A DNA stretch of 64,000 nt, from positions 682,001-746,000 of the forward strand of contig NC_008577.1 in NCBI RefSeq assembly GCF_000203935.1, given 5' to 3'. A program made the translations under genes and the position numbers. The stretch comes from Shewanella sp. ANA-3. GTDB taxonomy: Bacteria; Pseudomonadota; Gammaproteobacteria; Enterobacterales; Shewanellaceae. The notes under the pieces are model-generated. The model was not told where the DNA came from. It worked only from the letters and a program-made list of their open reading frames with translations, and ran no database searches. Shown here piece after piece: positions 55,832 through 64,000 of this stretch; position 1 is the stretch's first letter; each line of letters begins with the position of its first letter.

Positions 55832-55994
55832 ACCTCAAGGCTGCTTCTGGCAGCCATGCTATCGTAGCCTTTAAGATACTATCCGACGCATTAAAAACGC
55901 AGCCAAAGTAGCAACAATGGGTGATATTTTACGGGTTATGATTTGCTTATTCGATGTGCGGCGATGATGTGCCGTGAAATCACAGGGAGGCGCG

Positions 55995-56405
55995 ATGAGC
56001 TTTAACTTTGATACCTACCGTTTTAATACCGAAGATGCGATTCAAGTCTGTGTCGGCGCCTTTGCGCTTGCCGTGCCTATTGGGTTTTCGGAGGAGGCAT
56101 GGCAACTCGGGGAGACCTTGCCGCTACTGAATCTGCTGATGTTATTGAGTTTGTCGCTGCTGTTTCTAGGGGTATTTACTTACCAGAGTGTGTTCCAACA
56201 AAACATTCGTCACCGCCTGCCGGTATTTATTTTTCGGATTGTTATGGCCTATCTGATTAGTGCCTGTGTGGTGAGTTTGGTGCTCCTTTGCCTCGATAAG
56301 CTGCCCTTTATTGATGACCCTTTGACCTCCATTAAGCGGATTATCGTGATTACTATGCCGGCTTCTATGGGGGCGATTGTGGTGGATAGTTTCGATAAGG
56401 AATAG
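55995..56405 (+). CDS. DUF2391 family (TIGR02587-like) inner-membrane protein
   Basis: A 136-residue protein with about four membrane helices (near 20-35, 48-70, 85-110 and 118-133). The end VITMPASMGAIVVDSFDKE and the segment LAVPIGFSEEAW recall the DUF2391 family of integral membrane proteins, from memory. Function is unknown. The ATG at 55995 follows GGGAGG (55985-55990) closely; a GTG seven codons upstream is an alternative. Confidence 0.75.
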   Translation: MSFNFDTYRFNTEDAIQVCVGAFALAVPIGFSEEAWQLGETLPLLNLLMLLSLSLLFLGVFTYQSVFQQNIRHRLPVFIFRIVMAYLISACVVSLVLLCLDKLPFIDDPLTSIKRIIVITMPASMGAIVVDSFDKE

Positions 56406-56523
56406 CGTGGACTTGATAAAGAGCCGCTCAACTGCTTAGTGACAACTCATGACTTTTGTCACTGGTGCATTTAGGTTATGTTGCACATACTGGATTAAGA
56501 GATAAATTCGAAAAGGACCCGTT

Positions 56524-56754
56524 ATGAACGCAGCAACGCTTGCATTACTTATCCCTATTTTTGCCATTGTCGGCGGATATACAGTCGCGATTATGAAGAT
56601 CCGCGAGCGCGGCAATTCGGTCAGTACTAAGCTTCAGGCCGAAAACCAACTGTTACGAATTGAGCTTGATAAGCTGCGCGAGCGGGTTGAGGTGTTAGAA
56701 CAACTGGTGACCGACGAGAGTTTTCAGTTAAAGCGCGAATTTAAGCGAGTTTAG
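56524..56754 (+). CDS. PspB-like small membrane protein with coiled coil
   Basis: A 76-residue protein with one N-terminal membrane helix (residues about 4-22, LALLIPIFAIVGGYTVAIMK) and a cytoplasmic heptad-type coiled coil (ENQLLRIELDKLRERVEVLE). The layout resembles phage-shock protein B, but no pspA or pspC lies nearby and similarity is limited. AAGGACCC precedes the ATG. A strong terminator follows. Confidence 0.72.
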   Translation: MNAATLALLIPIFAIVGGYTVAIMKIRERGNSVSTKLQAENQLLRIELDKLRERVEVLEQLVTDESFQLKREFKRV

Positions 56755-56780
56755 TCGCAGTGATTGCAGACAGATGATTT

Positions 56781-56813
56781 ACAAGGGCAAACTGGGTTTG
56801 CCCTTGTTCGTTT
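56781..56813 (+). terminator. Rho-independent terminator
   Basis: A 12-bp perfect stem (56781-56792 with 56796-56807), 3-base loop and TCGTTTT tail. It lies between the PspB-like gene and the convergent receptor pseudogene. Confidence 0.88.
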
Positions 56814-56822
56814 TACGAGGGA

Positions 56823-59026
56823 TTAAAATTTATAGCTGTAACCGAGTGTGATCGTTTGAGGTTTTCCGGCAAAAATAGAGCCGTGTACTCGCGTCGTCAT
56901 ATAGGTTTCATCTAAGAGGTTGTCTACGGTTAAGTACACTTCCTGACTGTGGGTGACAAAGTAACGCGCCGACAAGTCCACTAAGGTTTTGGCCTCAATC
57001 ACTTCATCTGCGGGAATGGCGCCTGCACCTGCTTTTGTTCGCATCTCATCGGTATAACGTGCCGCCACTGTGATTTGCCAGTCTTGCGATTGCACACCTG
57101 CTGAAATATACAATTGGTTTTCAGGTAGATAGGTTAATTGGTAACCCGCTTCAACCTTATCCCAAGTTTCAAACTCAGATTCGAAACTATTGCCAAACTC
57201 GGCATCCGTGTAGGTGTAGGCGAGTTTGACTGGAAAACTCATCGCTCCGGCGCGATTAAACTCGTGGGCGAGGCTGAGTTCGAGGCCTTTGACTTCTACT
57301 TCGCCTGCGTTGTACTGATTGTCGAGTTTAGTGTCATCACAACCTTGCGCCGCCGTGCAGTTGCCGTGCATGTTACTGTAATCGCTATAGAAACCGATTA
57401 ACTCTGCATTAAATGCATCTTGATGGTAGCGAACGCCAGCCTCATAGTTCCAGCTTTGTTCTTCTTGTCCCTTAGCATTGCCGGGCGCGGCGGGCGAGAA
57501 GCCTTTTTGTACTCCAGCCAGAAGTAATACTTGCTCATTAATCTGGTAAGTTGCTGATAACGAAGGCAGCAGCGCATTGAACTGGCTTTCAACCTGTTTA
57601 TCGGGATTTCCCTCGCGGCCCGGATTCTTCTTACCCCAATCGCGGCGTTGGGTTTCGACATCTTCCCAGCGCAGGCCGGCGGTAATGGTGAGCGCGTCTA
57701 GGCTGATTTTATCTTGTACATAGGCCGCAAATGCCGTGGCGCTATCGACACGGTTAGAGTCGGTGCCCGGGACACCACTCTTAGTGCGTAACATGACACT
57801 GTTGGCGTCCATTGCATAACTGTCGGCCCATTGGTATCTGTCCATTTCATCTTCATGGTAACGAAGACCAAAGGCGAGGTCGTGATCCCCGAGTAACCAA
57901 TTGAGTTCCGTTTGTATCCCTTGGGCGAGGTAACTGCGATTATTGGCTTTGACATTGACCTCAAGCTCAGAGAGCAGACCCGCATCAAAGTCGGCAGCAT
58001 TTTGGATCCCTTTGCCACTTAATGATTCACCACCAACCTTGTCGGCCTTATACCAATTTCGATGAAAATCATTGTAATAGCCAATGCTGCTAAGGCTTAG
58101 CGTGTCGCTAAAATCGATAATATGGTTGAGCTGTACTTGCTTATGCTCTGTGGTCATCTGATCTTTTTGCGAGGCCGAATAGCGACTATAGGGCGAGGCC
58201 TGATAATCCGCATCGGTTAGACCCATATAGGTTTCGTTAGAGGTCTCATCGGCAAATTTCAATTTGAGTTCAAGGGATTGCTGGTATGTGGCCGTGCGGT
58301 CGGTGTTAACTCTGACCTTGGCTAAGGCATCATTTTTAGTAAAGCCAGTGTCGCCGCCGACCGTGTTTATCTCCCTAAATCCATCGGCTTGATAGCGATA
58401 AATCTCGGCCACAGCGCCAATGCGCTCGCCTTGTCCGCCCGCATAGGTGTGTAATTTACCGAAGCCATCTTGGCCTAAGGCCAGATCAATTTTGCCGGCT
58501 AATGCCTCTTGAGGAATTTGCCGAGACAGCATGTTAATCACCCCTCCCGTGGTGCGGGGGCCATATTTTACCGTTGAGCTTCCCTTAAGGATTTCAACCG
58601 ATTGCATTCTGCCTGAGGAGGGAAGTAGTAAGCCGCTGGGGAGGCATAGGGGGCGGGAGCTGCGAGAACACCATCTTCCATCACGGTAATCTTTTCAGAA
58701 CGATTTTGCCCCGTGCCACGCATACCAATGTTCGGGCGCAGACCATAACCATCTTCTTCTTGAATATAAACGCCGGGCACAGAGGCCAAGGTGCGCATAA
58801 TATCGGAATATTTAAAGGTTTCTAATTCGGCTTCGGTAATTTGATGGGCGCTACCTGGGGTGGTATCGAGGGGATTTTTACTGCCGAAAATACTGATCTG
58901 TTCTATTTTTGCGGGGGCTTGGGTGGGCGAATTGGCTTGGGCATTGAAGGCGGTAGTTAATGCGCAGGCCAATAAGCTAAGGCGCATTGGGCTAAGTTGG
59001 GTCATTGGGCTCTCCGAATCGGACAT
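56823..59026 (-). pseudogene. FecA-like TonB-dependent receptor broken by a frameshift
   Basis: Two overlapping frames encode one receptor. The 5' part (59026 or, better, ATG 59005, to 58568) has the signal peptide, TonB-box and plug start ([20 protein letters not shown]). The 3' part (to 56823) continues with [20 protein letters not shown] and the full barrel ending ITLGYSYKF. The reading frame shifts near 58605-58620, consistent with loss of one base in the Pro-Ser-Gly-Arg codons. The sequence resembles ferric-dicitrate receptors (FecA). GGAG before 59005 supports the start. It could be a true pseudogene, a phase-variable tract or a sequence error. Confidence 0.85.
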
Positions 59027-59051
59027 GGTGCTTGTCTTTATTTTTTTTGCA

Positions 59052-59070
59052 AACAGGAATTGTTCTCGTT
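59052..59070 (-). promoter_or_regulatory. Candidate Fur box upstream of the FecA-like gene
   Basis: The 19 bases at 59052-59070 read on the minus strand as AACGAGAACAATTCCTGTT. They match a typical Fur operator variant (AATGAGAACAATTCTCATT) at about 15 of 19 positions. The site lies about 50 bp upstream of the likely start, consistent with iron repression. Confidence 0.55.
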
Positions 59071-59264
59071 TGCGGCCGCGGAGCTTAGTTTTGTTAACTT
59101 AAAACCAACTTAAAATTCTTTATCTTTACAAATGTAAGTCAGATGTTACTTTGTTCGTTACCCTAAGAGGATAAGTCATCGGGTGAGTGAAATGCCGAAA
59201 CTGAGGTAGACTCGTTGCACCTTTGTTATTCGCCCAATATTGAGCCAGTTAAGATCGAGTTTAT

Positions 59265-59966
59265 ATGTTCCTATCGCCGTATTTTTCTAAGCAAAATCAA
59301 TCAATTTCTGTTTCTGCACAACAAGCCAGTGACTTCGCCAAGAAAATCGCCCAAGACTTTAACCCTATCCACGATGTGGGTGCTAAGCGCTTTTGTGTGC
59401 CCGGCGACTTGCTGTTTGCCCTCGTCTTAACCCAGTACGGTTTAAGCCAGAACATGAAGTTTACCTTTGCTGGCATGGTCGGTGATGGCGTCGAGCTGCA
59501 ATTTCCCGAGCAGGTGAGTGACAGTTTTTCGATTTGCGATAACCGCGAGAAAACCTATTTGCAGGTGAGTCGTCAGGGCGATGTGAGTCGTTGCGACGCG
59601 CAAACCGAATCCTTTATTCGCAACTATGTGGCGTTTTCGGGACACAATTTTATCGATATCTTGGTGCCTTTGATGAAACAGCATCAAGTGATGATTAACC
59701 CCGAGCGTCCCTTAGTGATCTACGAGAGCATGTCATTCGACTTAACCAGCCTCGATTTTGTGGAAGTGAAGTTATCGCTTGTACAACAAGAGCTTAAAAT
59801 TGATGGTAAGCGTGGCGATGTGACGCTGCACTTTGAACTGCATAGCGGCGATACCCTCGTTGGCACAGGGATTAAAACCTTAGTCATGAGTGGCCTGCGC
59901 CCCTACGAAGAGACGCAAATGCAACAAATGTGTGCCGCCTATGAAGGGCGCAAAACCGATTTTTAA
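59265..59966 (+). CDS. DUF3581 family protein with MaoC/hot-dog-like motif
   Basis: A 233-residue soluble protein. The segment AKKIAQDFNPIHDVGAKRFCVPGDLLF matches the hydratase motif of MaoC-like hot-dog proteins (D-x-NPIH) and the DUF3581 family of gammaproteobacteria, from memory. The block NPERPLVIYESMSFDLTSLD is also conserved. Reaction and substrate are unknown; a thioesterase or hydratase role is inferred. It is divergent from the FecA-like pseudogene. Confidence 0.8.
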   Translation: MFLSPYFSKQNQSISVSAQQASDFAKKIAQDFNPIHDVGAKRFCVPGDLLFALVLTQYGLSQNMKFTFAGMVGDGVELQFPEQVSDSFSICDNREKTYLQVSRQGDVSRCDAQTESFIRNYVAFSGHNFIDILVPLMKQHQVMINPERPLVIYESMSFDLTSLDFVEVKLSLVQQELKIDGKRGDVTLHFELHSGDTLVGTGIKTLVMSGLRPYEETQMQQMCAAYEGRKTDF

Positions 59967-60283
59967 GCGGTATTTTGAGCCAGACCTGTTTCGAGTAAGA
60001 CCTGTTTTAAGTAAGACTTGAGTGATTTGGTAAGTAAGGCGCCGAGGGAAAACCAAGGCGCCGATAACGGCTAAGACTCAATTCAAACCATTTGGGATTA
60101 CAATTGCTTTAAAGCCTATTATCCCAAGGGTTTAGCTGGCTCTCTAACTTAACCTTCTAACCGCTTAAGCCTGCGAACCTCGCTTTCTTTCGCAGTTTTC
60201 CCACTTCAATTATTCGCTCAGCCATGCAATTTAGCCTTTAGCTTAAGCGTCACGCTTATCCCTTAACGCTTGGTCAGAATGGG
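59967..60283. other. Non-coding gap with short tandem repeats
   Basis: About 317 bp. Two 16-bp units (AGACCTGTTTCGAGTA at 59982-59997 and AGACCTGTTTTAAGTA at 59998-60013) and a third partial unit lie in tandem. GGCGCC occurs twice near 60040-60062 and can form a small hairpin. No gene is seen. Confidence 0.5.
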
Positions 60284-61582
60284 TTAATCAATAGAAAGTT
60301 GCGAGACTGTCTCGGCGACATTCTCCGCGCCGGTGCGAATATCGCCCATCACGGCGGTGACTTCCGCTAATTGCTGTTTGCCTTCCTCGGCGATGCGCTC
60401 AACCTCATTCATCATGCTGGTGGCACTGGCCGTCAGTTGGCTGTTCTTATCGACCACAGCGGCGATTTCGCCGGTCGATTTACTGGTTCTCGCCGCTAAT
60501 TGGCGCACCTCATCGGCCACTACGGCAAAGCCTCGGCCTTGTTCGCCCGCGCGGGCAGCTTCGATGGCGGCGTTGAGGGCCAGTAGATTGGTTTGATCGG
60601 CAATGGCACTGATTGTTGCCACAATTGCTTGAATACTTTGAGATTGCTCGTTGAGTTTCAACATAGACTCTGTGGTTTTATGGGTCTGCGCCGCAATCGC
60701 GTTTGAGGTGTTTACCGTCGCATCGAGTAACTGCACGCCGCGGTTAGCCTGTTCAACCGTGCTCTGCGAGGTGGCATGGGCGATATTGGCCGCATCCCGA
60801 ATCGCATGGCTCTTGATAATTCTCTGGGTTATGTCGCTGGCAAACTTGATTACCTTTACCACTTTGCCGTGATCATCCATCACAGGGTTGTAGACGGCCT
60901 CAAGCCAAATCGAATCCCCATAGGCATTTTTACGTTGGAATAGGCCTTTCTTGTATTGCCCACGTCGCAGGTCATCCCAAAAATGGGGATTATCCTGATA
61001 GAAGTTATCGAAGCAGAACAGGCGGTGATGCTTGCCTTGGAGTTGCTCCTTGCTATATCCCATGGTTCTGAGGAAGTTAGCATTGGCATTGAGGATATTG
61101 CCCTCGGGGCTGAACTCGATGATCGCCTGGGATTTTTGCAGGGCGCTAAACAGCGCCGCCTGAGCATCTAGCTGATATTTATCCTCGGTGATCACCGCCG
61201 CAGTTTTCATGATCTTAGTGATTTTGCCATCCAGCTTGATGGGGAAATAGGTCGCCCTGAGCCAGATCTCTTGACCATTCTTGTGTACGCGGGGGAATTT
61301 GCCTTCCTTCGCCTGTCCTTGCTTTAATTCGCGCCAAAACTGTTGATATTCCGAGGTATTTACATAGTATTCGGCGCAAAATAATTTATGGTGTTTACCG
61401 ACAATCTCGTCCAGTGAGTAGCCTACAGCCTTCAAAAACAGGGGATTGGCATCGAGGATGATGCCATCGGGGGTAAACTCAATCGTCGCGATACTCGCCT
61501 TGATTGAATCGACAACGGCCTCGGCTTCCCTGCGTTTGGTTTCGCTTTCTGCGAGGTCTTTACGTAGTGAAGAATTAAACAC
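60284..61582 (-). CDS. BdlA-like cytoplasmic chemoreceptor with two PAS domains
   Basis: A 432-residue soluble MCP without membrane helices. A short coiled N-terminus precedes two PAS domains (about 28-145 and 148-265) with matching repeats ([46 protein letters not shown]). The MCP tip [20 protein letters not shown] follows. The architecture and length match BdlA of Pseudomonas, which controls biofilm dispersal through cyclic-di-GMP and redox, so a similar role is inferred. The signalling helix after the tip is somewhat short. Confidence 0.87.
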   Translation of the reverse strand: MFNSSLRKDLAESETKRREAEAVVDSIKASIATIEFTPDGIILDANPLFLKAVGYSLDEIVGKHHKLFCAEYYVNTSEYQQFWRELKQGQAKEGKFPRVHKNGQEIWLRATYFPIKLDGKITKIMKTAAVITEDKYQLDAQAALFSALQKSQAIIEFSPEGNILNANANFLRTMGYSKEQLQGKHHRLFCFDNFYQDNPHFWDDLRRGQYKKGLFQRKNAYGDSIWLEAVYNPVMDDHGKVVKVIKFASDITQRIIKSHAIRDAANIAHATSQSTVEQANRGVQLLDATVNTSNAIAAQTHKTTESMLKLNEQSQSIQAIVATISAIADQTNLLALNAAIEAARAGEQGRGFAVVADEVRQLAARTSKSTGEIAAVVDKNSQLTASATSMMNEVERIAEEGKQQLAEVTAVMGDIRTGAENVAETVSQLSID

Positions 61583-61831
61583 TGAATACTCCTGATGAGT
61601 GGGTTAACTCAAAGACGGCGTTAATAGCCTAAGCTGAGCAATAGGCACATAGCATTAGGCTCTTAGCGTTCGGCATAGTGCAATATAGTGTAACTATAGC
61701 CATGATTTTACTCGTAAGAGGTATTTCAACGAAACTTAATGCTGTGAGATAGATACCAATTATCGTCAAAATAAGATCACGCTGAGGATAAAAAAGAACG
61801 GCATGTGTCGCGCTTCAAAGACCGGTTATTT

Positions 61832-61861
61832 ATCCAAGGCGCCGCTGCAAGCGCCTTGGAT
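61832..61861 (-). terminator. Hairpin downstream of the TtrA-like gene
   Basis: An 11-bp perfect stem (61832-61842 with 61851-61861). On the minus strand it is followed by ATAAATAACC without a T-run, so termination may be weak. Confidence 0.6.
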
Positions 61862-61873
61862 GGCGAGCCTAGG

Positions 61874-64000
61874 TTAAGCGATTTTCTCTATCTTGGCGGG
61901 CAGTCCTTGCCGCGCCGATGCACCGCTGGCCCAGTCCACCAGCGGATAGCGCCCATGGCGGCTTGGGTCGAACAGATTCAAGTCGTTCATATTGACTCCG
62001 ACGCGGATCAGCGGATTGGCGGCAATCTTTTTATCATCGATGACTATGTCCCGCGCGCCTAACTCCTTATGGCCATAACCGTGCTCGATGGCAATGCAGT
62101 CGGGATGCACGCCCGCCACACATTCCACCAAGGCCACCACACTGCCATTTGGCGTGCTGATCTTGACCGTATCTCCGGTCTTGATGCCAAGGCGTGCGGC
62201 GGTTTGCTCATTGATGCGCACCGGATTATTGGGGTGCACTTGGCGCAAACGATCCGAACCTATGCTCATCGAACTCATGGTATGCGACTTATAACTGCTG
62301 ATCAGCAGCGGCCACTGTGACTTATTGAATGCTTGCTCCAAGGGTGTGCCGTTGGCGAGCGCAGGATGATAACGCCGTGGACAGCCGCTCATATATTCAC
62401 CGCTTAAGCTATTGCGCCGACTGCCGACCTCTGGGTTCCACAGCATTAAAGGTTTTGGCCAAACCTTGCTGGGGTTGCCCGCCTCATCGCGTCCCGCGCT
62501 GATATTCTCAAAGCGGCCGCCACGGGCAAATAAGTAACTGACTTTTTTGACCTCTTCGGGTTTGAGTCTGGCATTGAGTTCCGCTTGAATGCGCCCAACA
62601 CCACTGAAGTACATATCTTCGGCATTGATATCGGCAACGGGTTTTCCAAGGTAGGCCACGTTCGCCGCGCCGTAGAGCGAGAAATCGGCCGCGCGGATCA
62701 GGGGATGCAAACTGCCATCTGCGGCCTTGACCACATTGGCGCCAAAGCCGGGCAGATTGAGCTTTATCGCCACTTGGCTAAGGAAGGATTCCATACAAAT
62801 CACATCGCCATCGGCGGTTTTGGCGACCCTCGGCTCGACAATCGGCCAGCGCCCGGTGGCTTCTTTAGTGAGCGTGCCGTGCCACGCGGCGCTCCAGCCC
62901 CAAGATTCATAGGTTAAAGTGTCGGGCACTATGTAGTCCGACAGCGCCGAGGTCTCATTGATAAAGCTGTCGATGCTGATAAATAGCGGCAATACTTTGG
63001 GGTCTTTTAATTGTGCACCAATAGCTTCGCCGAGACCCGCCTGACCATAAATCGGGTTACCCATATGGTTGATCCACGCCTTGAGTTGATAGGGATAACC
63101 GTGCACCGCCGCAGTCAAATGCTCACCGAGCAGGGGCGATGAGATGGGGAACCAAGGCTCCTTTGACGGATAGGGCGACTCACCCGCCTCGACTTTACGG
63201 CGGTATTCAGAGGTTTTCTCGTAGGGGAACTTAGAGCGGGAAAGGAATACGCCCTTAGGTTCGACCATGCCGTCAAACTCCTGCAAATTGTACCTTGGGC
63301 CAGCCCCAAAGGCGGGGAAAGTACCGCCCTTAGCCATTGCGCCGCCCTTAAGATTTAGGTTACCAATCATGGCGTTAAGCATCATGATCGCCCATGCGCT
63401 GTAAAAACCGTTGGCGCTCATAGTGCCGCCGTGGGAAATCACCGCCGCCTTAGTGCCGTGATCCGTGAATTTGTGGGCGAGGGCGGCAATTTGCGCCTCG
63501 CTAATATCGCACTCCTTGGCATAGTCCGCCATCTCGACGCTGCGCGCGGCTTCACTGAGCAGTTGAAAACTCGATTTCACCCTCAGATCGCCCTTTGGCG
63601 TATTCACGCTTTGCTCCACCTCAAGTTGCGCCTTGGCGCATTGTCCGGCGGGTAGGATCTGCCCAGTAGCGGCATCGACAACCAGAGGTGAGTCTTGCTC
63701 GCCGTAAGCTTTACCTTCGAAGGGCAGGCCGAGATCACTGGCATACAAATATTGGCCGTATCTGGGGTGATTTGGCGTGCTGATGATTAAGAAGCTGGCA
63801 TTACTAAAGCCTCGATAACCCGCAGCTTTCGCCGCCTCGACATTGGGCGCGGTTAAAAATGCACTGGCATAGCGCTGGTTATCGATAATCCAGCGCAGCA
63901 TGCCCATGGCAAGGGCGGAGTCGGTTGCGGGGCGAATGGGCAGCCAAGTATTGTTACCCGCGCAGGGTTGGTTCGAGGTGTTGGGCAACATGGGCGACAC
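61874..64000 (-). CDS. ttrA: TtrA-like tetrathionate reductase, large molybdopterin subunit (C-terminal part; 5' end outside window)
   Basis: About 708 residues of a DMSO-reductase-family catalytic subunit. The N-terminal [4Fe-4S] domain and Tat signal are outside the window. Visible are WLPIRPATDSALAMGMLRWI, the cofactor-binding region ISHGGTMSANGFYSAWAIMM, and the C-terminal fold ARLGIKTGDTVKISTPNGSV and VGVNMNDLNLFDPSRHGRYP. The long interior and end resemble TtrA, which reduces tetrathionate during anaerobic respiration. Arsenate, selenate and polysulfide reductases (ArrA, PsrA) are relatives, so the substrate is not fixed. The upstream ttrB/ttrC and ttrSR would settle it. Confidence 0.65.
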   Translation of the reverse strand: MSPMLPNTSNQPCAGNNTWLPIRPATDSALAMGMLRWIIDNQRYASAFLTAPNVEAAKAAGYRGFSNASFLIISTPNHPRYGQYLYASDLGLPFEGKAYGEQDSPLVVDAATGQILPAGQCAKAQLEVEQSVNTPKGDLRVKSSFQLLSEAARSVEMADYAKECDISEAQIAALAHKFTDHGTKAAVISHGGTMSANGFYSAWAIMMLNAMIGNLNLKGGAMAKGGTFPAFGAGPRYNLQEFDGMVEPKGVFLSRSKFPYEKTSEYRRKVEAGESPYPSKEPWFPISSPLLGEHLTAAVHGYPYQLKAWINHMGNPIYGQAGLGEAIGAQLKDPKVLPLFISIDSFINETSALSDYIVPDTLTYESWGWSAAWHGTLTKEATGRWPIVEPRVAKTADGDVICMESFLSQVAIKLNLPGFGANVVKAADGSLHPLIRAADFSLYGAANVAYLGKPVADINAEDMYFSGVGRIQAELNARLKPEEVKKVSYLFARGGRFENISAGRDEAGNPSKVWPKPLMLWNPEVGSRRNSLSGEYMSGCPRRYHPALANGTPLEQAFNKSQWPLLISSYKSHTMSSMSIGSDRLRQVHPNNPVRINEQTAARLGIKTGDTVKISTPNGSVVALVECVAGVHPDCIAIEHGYGHKELGARDIVIDDKKIAANPLIRVGVNMNDLNLFDPSRHGRYPLVDWASGASARQGLPAKIEKIA

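Larger units (their letters stand above)
55445..55994. other. Non-coding region after the cassette array
   Basis: About 550 bp with no credible gene. It carries two copies of a 41-bp repeat, listed separately, each followed by a GC-rich inverted repeat such as CCGTCCGCCCC with GGGGCGGTCG near 55594-55621. It marks the right border of the cassette region. Confidence 0.5.

Overview
The window reads as chromosome of a Shewanella species close to the S. oneidensis / MR-4 group. Evidence is the gammaproteobacterial gene order (orn-rsgA-psd-mscM, nnr-tsaE-amiB-mutL-miaA-hfq-hflX-hflK-hflC, petABC-sspA-sspB), the arginine succinyltransferase genes beside crp, and many PAS/MCP, GGDEF-EAL and TonB-receptor genes. 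The species guess rests on remembered gene order and protein similarity, not on a search.

Left part (1-12.2 kb): the 3' part of an Aer-like chemoreceptor; a 2-hydroxyacid dehydrogenase; a DUF3392 membrane protein; then a minus-strand run rsgA-psd-EamA transporter-mscM-glycerophosphodiesterase, divergent from orn. After orn lies a tRNA-Gly(GCC) cluster with four intact and two degenerate copies behind a strong stable-RNA promoter, then a small helical protein of unknown function.

Middle part (12.4-45.1 kb): the nnr-to-hflC block for metabolite repair, tRNA modification, cell-wall hydrolysis, mismatch repair and RNA chaperone work; the cytochrome bc1 genes petABC with sspA-sspB; pabA; a 283-bp inverted-repeat (MITE-like) element; an S9 lipoprotein peptidase; an HDOD protein; an HSL-type hydrolase; argD/astC-astA-astD with a DUF1338 gene; a PepSY / response-regulator / sensor-kinase operon; crp; a Sel1-repeat protein; thpR; and a GGDEF-EAL protein.

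Right part (45.1-64 kb): a NosA/OprC-like copper TonB receptor reduced by an in-frame internal deletion; hrpB, mrcB and ppiC; then a 4-kb run of small, same-strand genes separated by attC-like recombination sites (about 51.35-55.45 kb). No integrase is present, so this looks like a cluster of attC sites lacking an integrase (CALIN). Its largest cassette encodes a fusion of a possible nuclease-fold N-terminus and a SIR2-like domain, a good candidate for a single-gene anti-phage defence protein. Two repeat-rich non-coding stretches flank the cassettes. Beyond them are a DUF2391 protein, a PspB-like small protein, a frameshifted FecA-like receptor with a candidate Fur site, a DUF3581 protein, a BdlA-like two-PAS chemoreceptor, and the C-terminal part of a TtrA-like molybdopterin oxidoreductase running off the end of the window.
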